A stretch of DNA of 64,000 bases. Origin: Pricia mediterranea (GTDB lineage: Bacteria > Bacteroidota > Bacteroidia > Flavobacteriales > Flavobacteriaceae). Shown here piece by piece: positions 19,980 to 28,789 of this stretch (positions are counted from its first letter, which is position 1; each line of letters starts with the position of its first letter). The notes beneath the pieces were generated by a model. That model did no database searches. It worked only from the letters and a program-made list of their open reading frames with translations, and was not told the origin of the DNA. The stretch lies in assembly GCF_032248455.1 (NCBI RefSeq), contig NZ_JAVTTP010000001.1:2292501-2356500 (forward strand), written 5' to 3'. Made by a program: the position numbers and the translations under genes.

Positions 19980-22129
19980 GCCAGCTGGTTAGGTCTGACC
20001 CGCATAATCCACATTTTTTCGGAATACGAGTCGTTCAGGTTGGTGTAGTAAGAGAGTAGGGCACTGTTCCAAGAGGCGTGTTTTTTCAGGTAGACGTACC
20101 TCCAGTTGTTTTCTGGGTTGATAAAATAGCCTGCGCTAAGTCCGTGGGAATTTAAAAGCTTGACGAAGCGGTTCGCGTTTTTGGGATTGGCGAATACGTT
20201 TGCGATGATGTAATATCCTGACCCGATTCCCTCAATCTGATAGGACTTGGCCGAAAGTTCATTGTCGGCAACCCGGTCTTTGACGATCACGTTTTTCTGC
20301 AGGACATTCGTTTCGTACTTGGCTGATTTTTGCTTGAGCTTGTCCACATTGTTAGCATAGGCCTCATTGGTATAGCGGTTGTCGACGTTCATGATCCATA
20401 GGTCATCGGTATAGGCGCCGTTCATTTTCGATTTATGTGCGGCGAGGGCGTCTTGCCAAGTATCGTAGCGTTTTAGATACACGTATTTCAATCCATTATT
20501 CGGGTTATCGACATAATCGGGACTAAAACCTTGGTTGTACATGTCGTTGATGAACTTTTCCATGTACTTGCCACCTTTGTACACATTGGCGACCACGTAA
20601 TACCCGTCTTTAACCCCGTCGAGATCTCGGAATTTTCGGCCCTTGACCTTGTTTCGCTTTGCGGTCTGTGCGAAGTCATCGGTTTCGGCTTGATTATGGG
20701 TAGCGACGATAGCGGAGGTGTTTTTATTCTGGATTTTGTCCTTGGCCACGGTCGGGCGGTTTCGTGCCGCCGTAGCCGAGGTCAATGTATTTTTCCCCGT
20801 AGTGATCGTACCGGTTGCGGAGTTGCCGTCGTTGCCAGGGTTAGAAGTGGCCAGGGCGGGGCGTTCCCGGTCTCCCAAAAACAAATTTTCAGCTTCCCTT
20901 ATGATTTCCGGACGTTTGCCGTTGGTCTCGTTCCGGACCATGTTCATGACCATATTAAAACGGCGTTCCAGGTCTTTCTGACGACCGTTTTCCATGGAAT
21001 CCTGACGGAACATCAGCTCTTGAATGATGGCATCGTTCTCGGCCAGTTTCCTTCTTAGTTCGGCGATTTCTTCCTGGGCGGCCAAATCGTATGTGTCGGA
21101 TGCTTCTTCTTCCTCGGCATCTGCCAGCGAATCCTCAAAGCCATCCTCCAACATTACCCGGTCTTCGGTAAGGTTCGGGGTAAAGGAATACGCAAAGGAT
21201 ATTTCGTGGGTAATTCCCAGGTTGTTGAAGTCGGTGGAAAGTCCTTTTTCCATGGTATATCCAAGGGAAAGTCTGCGGTTGATGTTGAATCCGGCCCCTG
21301 CGGATGCCCCATAGAAAGTGTCATAGCCTCCCTGAAGCCAGCCAAGCTTGGGCAGGTCTAAAATCATTCCGCCCCCAAAGGAGATTTCCTTTGATGTTTC
21401 TGTTTCTGTAGCAAAACGGTTTTGTCCGTTCATACGCACCCGGGCCAACGGCATCAGGCGACTGCCTTCCATAATACCGTCCCCGTTTTGAAACGGATAG
21501 GTATATTGCAAATGCCCCGAATAGGTCTTATCGCCGAACTCGGTCAATGACTTGCTGGTCTTCAGGTTATAATCGAACAGGTTTTCGGCGAAGATCCCAA
21601 AATCGAACTGCCCGAAAGACAGGTTGAAACCGGGTTGAAAAGAGAATACGTTGCTGTCTTCGGTACCGTTCAAGCGGAAATCGTCGGAATCGATGACATC
21701 GACGCTGTTCCGGTCCAATCCGGTACTATAATAGGCCAAGTTGGCTCCGAAGGTAAAATTACTTTTTTCGCTTAGTTTAATGCCGTAGGCATAGTTGGCC
21801 AGCACTCCGATATTTGAAATCGGACCTAGTTTTTGGGTGTAGGCACTTAGGCCCAATCCGCTACGATCTCCAACCCTACCGCTATAGCTCAGAAAGTAGG
21901 TCTGATCGTTGTCCTGAAATTGTACCGATTGGTTTCGGTGCAATAGATTGACGTACGACTTATCTTCCTGGACCGTGGAAAAGGTGGGGTTGATCAAAAA
22001 CCGGTTGAACTTCAACAGGTTCTGGGAAGCGGGACTGTACAGCAAGATTGGGTCGTCTTCCTGGGCCTGAACACCCGTTAACGTCAACACGGCAATGAGG
22101 AATAAAGCGATATGTTTGACAAATTTCAT
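19976..22129 (-). CDS. sprD: SprD-like protein: PorP/SprF barrel fused to two SPOR-like domains
   Basis: A 717-residue outer-membrane-associated protein between sprC and sprB. Residues 1-22 are a signal peptide (GVQAQ). Residues about 25-315 resemble the PorP/SprF barrel: LLKFNRFLINPTFS near the start, then many beta strands. Residues about 340-400 form an acidic segment and a coiled coil (EEIAELRRKLAENDAIIQEL). A low-complexity Asn/Thr linker leads to two related SPOR-like domains at about 501-580 (GYYVVANVYKGGKYMEKFI) and 633-717 (GYYIIANVFANPKNANRFV), each ending in a W-I-M strand. In F. johnsoniae the sprC-sprD-sprB-sprF operon supports SprB-driven gliding. The start is seven bases after the sprC stop; the end overlaps sprB. 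The barrel plus periplasmic domains could bridge the outer membrane and a periplasmic target. Confidence 0.87.
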   Translation of the reverse strand: MKFVKHIALFLIAVLTLTGVQAQEDDPILLYSPASQNLLKFNRFLINPTFSTVQEDKSYVNLLHRNQSVQFQDNDQTYFLSYSGRVGDRSGLGLSAYTQKLGPISNIGVLANYAYGIKLSEKSNFTFGANLAYYSTGLDRNSVDVIDSDDFRLNGTEDSNVFSFQPGFNLSFGQFDFGIFAENLFDYNLKTSKSLTEFGDKTYSGHLQYTYPFQNGDGIMEGSRLMPLARVRMNGQNRFATETETSKEISFGGGMILDLPKLGWLQGGYDTFYGASAGAGFNINRRLSLGYTMEKGLSTDFNNLGITHEISFAYSFTPNLTEDRVMLEDGFEDSLADAEEEEASDTYDLAAQEEIAELRRKLAENDAIIQELMFRQDSMENGRQKDLERRFNMVMNMVRNETNGKRPEIIREAENLFLGDRERPALATSNPGNDGNSATGTITTGKNTLTSATAARNRPTVAKDKIQNKNTSAIVATHNQAETDDFAQTAKRNKVKGRKFRDLDGVKDGYYVVANVYKGGKYMEKFINDMYNQGFSPDYVDNPNNGLKYVYLKRYDTWQDALAAHKSKMNGAYTDDLWIMNVDNRYTNEAYANNVDKLKQKSAKYETNVLQKNVIVKDRVADNELSAKSYQIEGIGSGYYIIANVFANPKNANRFVKLLNSHGLSAGYFINPENNWRYVYLKKHASWNSALLSYYTNLNDSYSEKMWIMRVRPNQLA

Positions 22130-22136
22130 GACGGCT

Positions 22137-24389
22137 TTATCTGATGACGGTTATAGTACCCTGTTTCAAGGTTTCAACGGCATTTTTGATGACATAGTAG
22201 AAGACCATGTTCTGCTTGGAAAACGAGGTGGAAGACTCCGGCCAGTTGTTCTGATAGTTGGTGGCGTTCATTATTTCCGCACCTTTTGCATTGTAAATAA
22301 TCACGCTTACATCCGATTTGTTGGAATAGGAGTTCGGAATTACCCACTGGTCGTTTGATCCGTCGCCATTGGGGGTAATAACGTTCGGAATATTGAACAT
22401 TTCGAGATAGCTTACCTTGATGGGTCTGCTGACCTCACAATTGTCGATATTTGCAATGAGCAGGTAGTTTCCTTCTTCGGTAAAAGTGATCGATGCTCCG
22501 GTAGCTATTTCCGTCTGATCGGCGTCAAACCACCGGTATGCGGTTCCACCACCGGCGGTGATGGTTTTCGAGCTTCCCTCAGGAAAAATAACGTCTCCGT
22601 CGGTATTCAGACTGATCAAGTCCGGATCCAATGGCGCAATAGTGATGGTGTTCGACGTTATCGGGCAATCTCCCTTTTCGATGATTAATCGGTATATGCC
22701 CGGTTGGGTGGCAACGAACTCGGTATCCGTGGTATTGACCGAAACGCCGTTCCGCTCCCACGCGAAAGTCTCTCCTGTTAACACTGTTTCCGTACTCAGG
22801 GTTATGCTATCCGAAGCACTACAGTATATCGTACTGGTACTGGAAATAACTAGGTTTTCGCTACTGCCAAGCTGAACCGGAAGAGGGTTCGAAGCAGCCG
22901 TATAACTCCCAAAGCTTCCTTTTACTACGTAATTTCCGTTTTCATTGTTTGAGGTGAGGCTGATGCTTTGAGCGGTCTCCCCCGGAATATCCGTGCCGTC
23001 TTTTTCCCATGTATAGGCAAAGGTTGAGGCGGCATCTTCGGTGACGTCGATTTCATTGCCATCCGATAGTTCCGCATACACTTTATCGACTTCCAATACG
23101 ATACTTGAATTGTTGCAGGCGGTATAAGCGGTTCCATAATCGATTTCAAACCGGAAGGCGTTCGGACTTACCACTTCGGTGGTTTCCGAGGCGATGGTGG
23201 TGCTGCAGGTTCCGCTGGAAGTGACCGCCGCGTAATAGGTGCCGGCCTGGGTAACGCTGAGGGTGTTGCTGTCGGAAGACGGGATGGCCGTGGTGTTCCT
23301 GTACCATTGGTACGTGGGCGATACGGCATCGGTAGTCACGGAAAGGGTTTTGTTCTCCGAGGGCAGGACAACCATATTCGGGGCATTGTTCCTTGTCACC
23401 GTAAATTCGCCCGCATTGGTTATCGTAACGGCCGGGGAACGTTCGGTACATACGCCCGTACCCGAGATTTCTACCTGATAGTCTCCCTCGAAGTCCGCCG
23501 TGCTTCCGTTTACTGTATAAGAAGTGCCGATCGCTCCGGGAATGCTCGTACCGTTTTTATACCACTGATATGCCCAACTTGGGTCCGTGGTATCGATACT
23601 CAGGGTTTCGGCTTCCCCAGAACAAAGTCCCGTTGTAGAGGGAGCTGAGATGGCGACCCCCTGTCCCGATGCGTTGAGGGTCACTTGGGTGCCGTTCGAA
23701 TCCGTGGTGCCGCTACCGGAGCAGGCCCCATAATCGATCTGTACCGTATAGAACCCGTCTTGGGTCGCGTCAAGAAAATAGGTGCGGGTGGGAAGCAGGG
23801 TGCCGCTGCGATACCAATTGTACTGATAGGTTTCCGGAGCGGGCAGATTGTGCACTTCCAAGCGAACACTATTGGTACTGCTACAGACTGCACCCACTTC
23901 CCCGTCTCCGTCCTTACTTATAGCGAGGGCGGAGGTGAAGTCCATATAATAAAAGCTATAGGCGTCCGAAGTCTCTAGCCCCGTGGTAGCGGGACTCGTG
24001 CTTCTCACCCGCATTTTATACCCGTCGCCCCTGGTATCGGTAGGAATGGCAAATTCAAAGCCGGGATTCCTTACCGTGGTATTGCTCGATTCGCGGGCGA
24101 TCTCCACGGCGTTGGCGAAATTTCCGTTAGCATCTGATAGTTCTAGAATCCACTCATTGTCACTGTTGGGCGTGCCGGCAAAATTTACGGCCGCATAATA
24201 TTGGTTAAAGTCGTTGTTGTTCCCGGCGCACACCCTGTCCCATTCGCAAGGGGGACTCGAACATGATATATTGGGATTCTCCGCAGGCTCAGGTGCCAAA
24301 ATTGTCAATTGGGCCGAAACCTGTGCTGTGCCGAAAAATAAGATTAGTATTAGAAATCCAGGGGCGGTCTGAAGTAGTTTTGCTTTCAT
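22137..24389 (-). CDS. sprC: SprC-like secreted protein with Ig-like domains and type B sorting domain
   Basis: A 750-residue secreted or cell-surface protein, first gene of the spr operon. Residues 1-26 form a signal peptide (TAQVSAQ). The body contains several Ig-like repeats with a YQWYKNGT or YQWYRNTT strand and a GxYxVxxxxxxC end (about residues 190-640). The C-terminal 85 residues (NIPNVITPNGDGSNDQW to the end) form the gliding-motility-associated type B sorting domain, the same class as on SprB, so it should leave the cell by the type IX system and need a PorP/SprF-family partner; SprD or SprF are the obvious candidates. In F. johnsoniae sprC opens the same four-gene operon. It is divergent from glnS, with a 226-base shared promoter region. 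Confidence 0.87.
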   Translation of the reverse strand: MKAKLLQTAPGFLILILFFGTAQVSAQLTILAPEPAENPNISCSSPPCEWDRVCAGNNNDFNQYYAAVNFAGTPNSDNEWILELSDANGNFANAVEIARESSNTTVRNPGFEFAIPTDTRGDGYKMRVRSTSPATTGLETSDAYSFYYMDFTSALAISKDGDGEVGAVCSSTNSVRLEVHNLPAPETYQYNWYRSGTLLPTRTYFLDATQDGFYTVQIDYGACSGSGTTDSNGTQVTLNASGQGVAISAPSTTGLCSGEAETLSIDTTDPSWAYQWYKNGTSIPGAIGTSYTVNGSTADFEGDYQVEISGTGVCTERSPAVTITNAGEFTVTRNNAPNMVVLPSENKTLSVTTDAVSPTYQWYRNTTAIPSSDSNTLSVTQAGTYYAAVTSSGTCSTTIASETTEVVSPNAFRFEIDYGTAYTACNNSSIVLEVDKVYAELSDGNEIDVTEDAASTFAYTWEKDGTDIPGETAQSISLTSNNENGNYVVKGSFGSYTAASNPLPVQLGSSENLVISSTSTIYCSASDSITLSTETVLTGETFAWERNGVSVNTTDTEFVATQPGIYRLIIEKGDCPITSNTITIAPLDPDLISLNTDGDVIFPEGSSKTITAGGGTAYRWFDADQTEIATGASITFTEEGNYLLIANIDNCEVSRPIKVSYLEMFNIPNVITPNGDGSNDQWVIPNSYSNKSDVSVIIYNAKGAEIMNATNYQNNWPESSTSFSKQNMVFYYVIKNAVETLKQGTITVIR

Positions 24390-24462
24390 AAGTAGGCGTA
24401 GTTTTTGGGTTACTACAAGCTTTTCCGGATTTGGGATTCGGAAAAACGGGACTATACATAAG

Positions 24463-24493
24463 CAAATATGGTATATATGGCAGGCTTACAAAA
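24463..24493 (-). promoter_or_regulatory. Candidate promoter of the sprCDBF operon
   Basis: On the minus strand TTTTG (24493-24489) lies 18 bases before CATATTTG (24470-24463), a one-mismatch form of the TAnnTTTG box. A start near 24457 would give a leader of about 68 bases before sprC. The spacing fits the Bacteroidota sigma-A promoter. Confidence 0.4.
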
Positions 24494-24584
24494 TTTAATG
24501 TTGTGGCATGGGGTAAAAGTGTTGTGAAATCAGGTTATTTGTATGAAAAGCATCTGTAAAAAAGCCAAATTCTTCCATTTTCCG

Positions 24585-24592
24585 TACCTTTG
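24585..24592 (+). promoter_or_regulatory. Promoter -7 box for glnS
   Basis: TACCTTTG, an exact TAnnTTTG match, 23 bases before the glnS ATG. Confidence 0.5.
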
Positions 24593-24615
24593 CGAACCTT
24601 AAAAAATAGCACGCT

Positions 24616-26301
24616 ATGGCCGAAACCGGGGAATCATTGAACTTTATTGAACATATTGTAGAGGAAGACCTGAAACAGGGCTACTCCCGTTCGGACCTGC
24701 GGTTTCGTTTTCCGCCCGAGCCGAACGGGTACTTGCATATCGGGCACGCCAGTTCCATCTGTCTTAATTTTGGACTGGGCGAGCGTTACAACGCCCCTGT
24801 CAACCTACGCTTTGACGATACCAATCCGATAAAGGAAGAGAAGTCTTATGTAGAAGCCATTAAGCGGGATGTGGAATGGTTGGGATTTTCGTGGGATACC
24901 GAGCGGTATGCATCGGATTATTTTCAGCAACTTTACGATTGGGCGGTGCTCTTGATCAAGGAGGGTAAAGCCTACGTCGATAGTCAATCCTCCGAGGAAA
25001 TGGCCGCCCAAAAAGGGACCCCTTATGAGCCCGGCACGGAAAGCCCCTATAGAAATCGTTCCGTCGATGAAAATTTGGAACTTTTTCAAGGGATGAAAGA
25101 GGGAAATTTCGAAGAAGGCTCGCACGTGCTCCGGGCCAAGATTGATATGGCGGCGCAGAACATGCTCATGCGCGATCCCATAATGTACCGTGTGCTGCAT
25201 AAAGCGCACCATCGCACCGATACCGATTGGTGTATTTATCCGATGTACGATTGGACACATGGGGAGAGCGACTACATCGAACAGGTTTCCCATTCGCTGT
25301 GTACCTTGGAATTTGCGATGCATCGGGAGCTGTACGATTGGTTTTTAGACCAAGTGGTAGATTCCGGAAAATTGCGGCCCAAGCAGCGAGAGTTTGCAAG
25401 AAGGAACCTAAGCCACACGGTAGTGAGTAAACGCAAACTGCTTCAACTGGTCGAGCAGGGAGTCGTCGATGGATGGGACGACCCCCGAATGCCAACAATA
25501 TCCGGGATGCGGAGAAGGGGCTATACCCCGGAAGCGATTCGCAACTTTGCGGATACGGTGGGCATCGCCAAGCGGGAAAACTTGGTCGATGTCTCCCTTT
25601 TGGAGTTTCACGTACGGGAACACCTCAATAAAATAGCACCCCGGGTGATGGGCGTTCTCGACCCCTTAAAGGTGGTCATCACGAACTATCCCGAGGGGGA
25701 GGAAGAGTGGCTGGAAACCGAGAACAATCCTGAAGATGAGTCCGCTGGTACCCGTAGAATCCCTTTTTCTAGGGAAATCTATATTGAAAGGGCCGATTTT
25801 AGGGAAGAGGCGAATCGAAAATACTTTCGCTTAAAGTTAGGAAAGGAAGTTCGTTTGAAGTCCGCCTACATCATCAAGGCCGAGAGCTGCACCAAAGATG
25901 CCGATGGGGATATCACGGAAGTTCAGTGTACTTATGATCCTAAGAGTAAAAGCGGTAGCGGAACAGAGGAAAGCAAACGGAAGGTAAAGGGAACCCTGCA
26001 TTGGGTCTCGATTCCGCACGCCGTGGAGACCGAAGTTCGATTATACGACCGATTGTTCACCGATGAAAGTCCCGATACGCACAAGGACAAAAGTTTTATG
26101 GAGCTTATCAACCCGGATTCATTGGATGTAGTAAAGGGATACGCTGAGCCCGGTGTTGCAAATGCCGTAGTTGGAGACCGCGTCCAATTCCAGCGCTTAG
26201 GTTATTTTTGTGTGGATCCCGATTCATCCGAAGAAAAAATAATTTTTAATCGCACTGTGGGATTACGGGATACATGGGCTAAACTGGAAAATAACAAATA
26301 A
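24616..26301 (+). CDS. glnS: Glutaminyl-tRNA synthetase
   Basis: Class I aminoacyl-tRNA synthetase that charges tRNA-Gln. At 561 residues it has the size of bacterial GlnRS. The N-terminus shows FPPEPNGYLHIGHA (HIGH motif, residues about 35-50) and the KMSKS-type loop VVSKRKL near residue 272. The PEPNG form of the first motif marks GlnRS rather than the PSPTG of GluRS. The C-terminal half (from about 340) holds the two beta-barrels that read the anticodon. A true GlnRS means that this organism does not rely only on the GatCAB amidation route for Gln-tRNA. It stands alone, divergent from sprC and driven by its own TACCTTTG promoter. Confidence 0.97.
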   Translation: MAETGESLNFIEHIVEEDLKQGYSRSDLRFRFPPEPNGYLHIGHASSICLNFGLGERYNAPVNLRFDDTNPIKEEKSYVEAIKRDVEWLGFSWDTERYASDYFQQLYDWAVLLIKEGKAYVDSQSSEEMAAQKGTPYEPGTESPYRNRSVDENLELFQGMKEGNFEEGSHVLRAKIDMAAQNMLMRDPIMYRVLHKAHHRTDTDWCIYPMYDWTHGESDYIEQVSHSLCTLEFAMHRELYDWFLDQVVDSGKLRPKQREFARRNLSHTVVSKRKLLQLVEQGVVDGWDDPRMPTISGMRRRGYTPEAIRNFADTVGIAKRENLVDVSLLEFHVREHLNKIAPRVMGVLDPLKVVITNYPEGEEEWLETENNPEDESAGTRRIPFSREIYIERADFREEANRKYFRLKLGKEVRLKSAYIIKAESCTKDADGDITEVQCTYDPKSKSGSGTEESKRKVKGTLHWVSIPHAVETEVRLYDRLFTDESPDTHKDKSFMELINPDSLDVVKGYAEPGVANAVVGDRVQFQRLGYFCVDPDSSEEKIIFNRTVGLRDTWAKLENNK

Positions 26302-26598
26302 CTATTGATTAGTCGGTATAAATAGAATTTGTTTATTGATTATAGCTCGAAATAAGCCCTTTTCGCGTAGTTTTTAGATGTTCACAAACTTATCCCCCGC
26401 TTAGGGAAAAACGCTTCTAACAATGGCCTCAAAAGACGGCTTTGATTAAATTAATCGCTTGTGTCAATATTTACTTTGATTAGGGCAACCTTACAGCATT
26501 ATTTCAAGTATATTGCCATTTGATGTTTGAAGAGCACGGAAAATTTTCAGAACATTTCAGCAACAGAAAACCATTTATAACTTTAAAATTCAAAAATT

Positions 26599-26928
26599 AT
26601 GTCAAAAGATAGTGGAAGTATCATGTTAGCCTTATTGACCGGAGCCGCGATTGGTGCCGGGGTCGGAATACTATACGCACCTGATAAAGGCGATAACACC
26701 CGCAAAAAAATAGGCAAGCAAGCCAAAAAGACCAAAGAGGATATTGCCAACCGGATTTCGCAGGCTACTGACGAACTGACCAAAACGGCCGAGGCCAAGA
26801 AGGTTGATTTCGAAGCAAAATTAGACAAGACCATCTCCAACATGAGCTATAAGGCCGATGATATAATTTTAGGGCTAGAAGCGAAGTTGGAAGATTTGAG
26901 GAAAAAAAATGCGCAACTTCAGAAATAA
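26599..26928 (+). CDS. YtxH-domain protein
   Basis: A 109-residue protein with an N-terminal glycine-rich membrane segment (LALLTGAAIGAGVGILYAPDKG, residues 9-30) followed by the YtxH hallmark of a charged helix (RKKIGKQAKKTKEDI), then a long amphipathic Lys/Glu-rich helix that may form a coiled coil. YtxH proteins are linked to general-stress and cell-envelope responses; the molecular role is not known. It opens a three-gene unit: the holin-like gene begins four bases after its stop. Confidence 0.85.
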   Translation: MSKDSGSIMLALLTGAAIGAGVGILYAPDKGDNTRKKIGKQAKKTKEDIANRISQATDELTKTAEAKKVDFEAKLDKTISNMSYKADDIILGLEAKLEDLRKKNAQLQK

Positions 26929-26931
26929 TGT

Positions 26932-27282
26932 ATGGCGTTCGATGAGTTAAAGGAAAATTTCTCGGAAGCCGAGGCCAACGCGCGTTCTTATATTGAAACG
27001 AGCAGCCAATTCTATAAGCTCAGGGGCTTCAAGGTGCTTTCTAAGAGCTTTATAGGTCTTGTGAAGTTCCTTTCGGTGGGCATTGCCTTGATATTCGCCA
27101 TGCTATTTCTCTCCATCGGTGCCGGATTTTGGGCGGGAAACGAGTTGGGGGATACCTACCTCGGATTTTTAGCTGTAGGTGGAGTATATGTCATCATTGG
27201 TCTTCTCTTATATTTGACCCGGAACTTATACCGAAAATCTATGCTTAAGAAGCTTTCCAAATTTTATTTTGATGAAATATGA
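26932..27282 (+). CDS. Holin-superfamily-like (Phage_holin_3_6 type) membrane protein
   Basis: A 116-residue protein with an N-terminal hydrophilic helix (residues 1-38) and two membrane helices (about 45-68 and 80-100) that meet at a Gly-rich turn (GAGFWAGNELGDTYLG). This is the layout of the 'putative Actinobacterial holin-X / phage holin family' proteins that are chromosomal partners of YtxH genes in Bacteroidota. There are no phage genes around it, so a lysis role is unlikely; an envelope-stress role is inferred. Its last codons overlap the next start (ATGA at 27279-27282), which indicates translational coupling. Confidence 0.8.
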   Translation: MAFDELKENFSEAEANARSYIETSSQFYKLRGFKVLSKSFIGLVKFLSVGIALIFAMLFLSIGAGFWAGNELGDTYLGFLAVGGVYVIIGLLLYLTRNLYRKSMLKKLSKFYFDEI

Positions 27283-27506
27283 TACCAAAGAAATACAGCT
27301 CTTTCGAAGAAATCGATCAAGATCTCAAAATTTTGAAGCTAGAGCGCGATATCGCCGTGGAAAATCTTAAGCTGACCTTTCAGCAAACCAAGAGCAACCT
27401 TTATCCGACCAGTTTGTTGGGCGGTGTTGGCGGAATAGTCAAAAAGTTCTTAATTTCCGTTGTCGCCAAGAAGGTGGTCAATCGTTTTAGTAGCAATAAA
27501 GGCTAA
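27279..27506 (+). CDS. Small conserved protein, third gene of the YtxH unit
   Basis: A 75-residue protein of unknown function. It has an N-terminal charged helix (FEEIDQDLKILKLERDIAVENLKL) and a C-terminal weakly hydrophobic Gly/Val-rich stretch (SLLGGVGGIVKKFLISVVAKKVV). The reality of the gene is supported by the four-base overlap with the upstream gene, by the shared direction, and by a strong terminator 20 bases after its stop. I do not recognise a named family; similar small 'DUF6327-like' partners occur in such units, but I cannot confirm this. Confidence 0.75.
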   Translation: MIPKKYSSFEEIDQDLKILKLERDIAVENLKLTFQQTKSNLYPTSLLGGVGGIVKKFLISVVAKKVVNRFSSNKG

Positions 27507-27524
27507 AGCTAACTCAATTTACAT

Positions 27525-27565
27525 TAAAAAAGCCCGATGATATGAACTTCATCGGGCTTTTTTTT
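27525..27565. terminator. Strong bidirectional terminator
   Basis: AGCCCGATGA (27531-27540) pairs perfectly with TCATCGGGCT (27549-27558). The stem is preceded by AAAAA and followed by TTTTTTTT, so it can serve both the YtxH unit (plus) and the SPFH gene (minus). Confidence 0.9.
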
Positions 27566-27578
27566 GGGAAAATACCGG

Positions 27579-28508
27579 TCAATCCCCTTTGCCCTTGGGA
27601 TTTTTCTTCTTCATTTCTTCCCCGATCATATTGCTGGCAGTAAACGATGCGACCATATCGTTCAGCATATCGCTGCCGGCCTGGGGGGAATTGGGTAAGA
27701 GGATAAGGTTGGTATTTGTCTCTTCCCCGATGGACTGTAGGGTATCGTAGTGCTGGGTGACCACGATAAGGGCCGAGGCTTCCTGCGAGTTGATGCCGAC
27801 CTTGTTCAGCACTTCTACGGACTCTTCCAGCCCGCGGGCAATCTCCCGGCGCTGGTCGGCTATTCCCTGACCTTGCAGCCGCTTGCTTTCCGCCTCGGCC
27901 TTGGCTTTTTCGACGATCAGGATACGGGCGGCGTCCCCTTCGAACTGGGCGGCAATCTTTTCGCGCTCCGATGCATTGATGCGGTTCATGGCGTTCTTGA
28001 CCTGGGCATCGGGGTCAATGTCAGTCACCAAAGTTTTTATGATATCGAACCCGTAATCGAACATGGCCTCCTGCAATTCGGTCTTCACCGCAATGGCAAT
28101 GTCATCCTTCTTTACGAAAACGTCGTCAAGTTTCATTTTGGGCACCTCTGCACGCACCACATCGAAAACATAGGAGGTTATCTGCTCGTGCGGGTATTCT
28201 AGCCTATAGAAGGCCTCATAGACCTTATCCTTCAACACCACATACTGTACCGATATCTTGAGCTTGACGAACACGTCGTCTAGAGTTTTTGTCTCCACAA
28301 TAACATCCAATTGCTGAATTTTCAGGCTTAACCGTCCCGCGATACGGTCAACAAGCGGAATTTTCAGTTGGAGTCCCGATCCGCGAATACTCTGAAACCG
28401 GCCGAAGCGTTCGATGGCCACTGCAGTCTGCTGTTTTACAATAAAGAAGGAAGAGAAAAGGATGACCGCTGCTATAAGGATTACAGGGATAAGAAAGAAA
28501 CTGCCCAT
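27579..28508 (-). CDS. SPFH/stomatin-like (paraslipin) membrane protein
   Basis: A 309-residue protein of the SPFH family. Residues 3-25 form one N-terminal membrane helix. The SPFH core runs from about 27 to 190, with AIERFGRFQSIRGSGLQLKIP near its start and a KLKISVQYVVLKD strand. A charged coiled coil follows (about 185-235, SEREKIAAQFEGDAARILIVEKAKAEAESKRLQGQ, shown here in part only by position), then a C-terminal paraslipin-like tail. Such proteins oligomerise in the inner membrane and scaffold proteases or other complexes; in many genomes they pair with an NfeD protein, but none is adjacent here. Confidence 0.88.
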   Translation of the reverse strand: MGSFFLIPVILIAAVILFSSFFIVKQQTAVAIERFGRFQSIRGSGLQLKIPLVDRIAGRLSLKIQQLDVIVETKTLDDVFVKLKISVQYVVLKDKVYEAFYRLEYPHEQITSYVFDVVRAEVPKMKLDDVFVKKDDIAIAVKTELQEAMFDYGFDIIKTLVTDIDPDAQVKNAMNRINASEREKIAAQFEGDAARILIVEKAKAEAESKRLQGQGIADQRREIARGLEESVEVLNKVGINSQEASALIVVTQHYDTLQSIGEETNTNLILLPNSPQAGSDMLNDMVASFTASNMIGEEMKKKNPKGKGD

Positions 28509-28789
28509 GATGTTGGTTTTATGTTAGATGGAATGAAGATACTGAGACTTTATTATATAGTTGCTCTTTTTTATGGATGTTTATCCCATCAAGGTGCAAT
28601 CTCCATCTTTTTTGATGAAACCCATGGATTATGAAAGCTAATGGGCCAACAAATCGAGCTGATTTACTCACAGGAGTTCAACTCAAACGTTTCCAGCACT
28701 TGATGGTACTTCTAATCGGCTCTTATCGGAACGAGGTTTTGGTGACTCTTAGGCCAAGAAGGACATTTTAGGATTGACGACCACAGTCG

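Noticed and set aside
26932-27282. Prophage or lysis cassette suggested by the holin-like protein
   Set aside because: No endolysin, capsid or integrase genes nearby; the YtxH partnership points to a chromosomal envelope gene.
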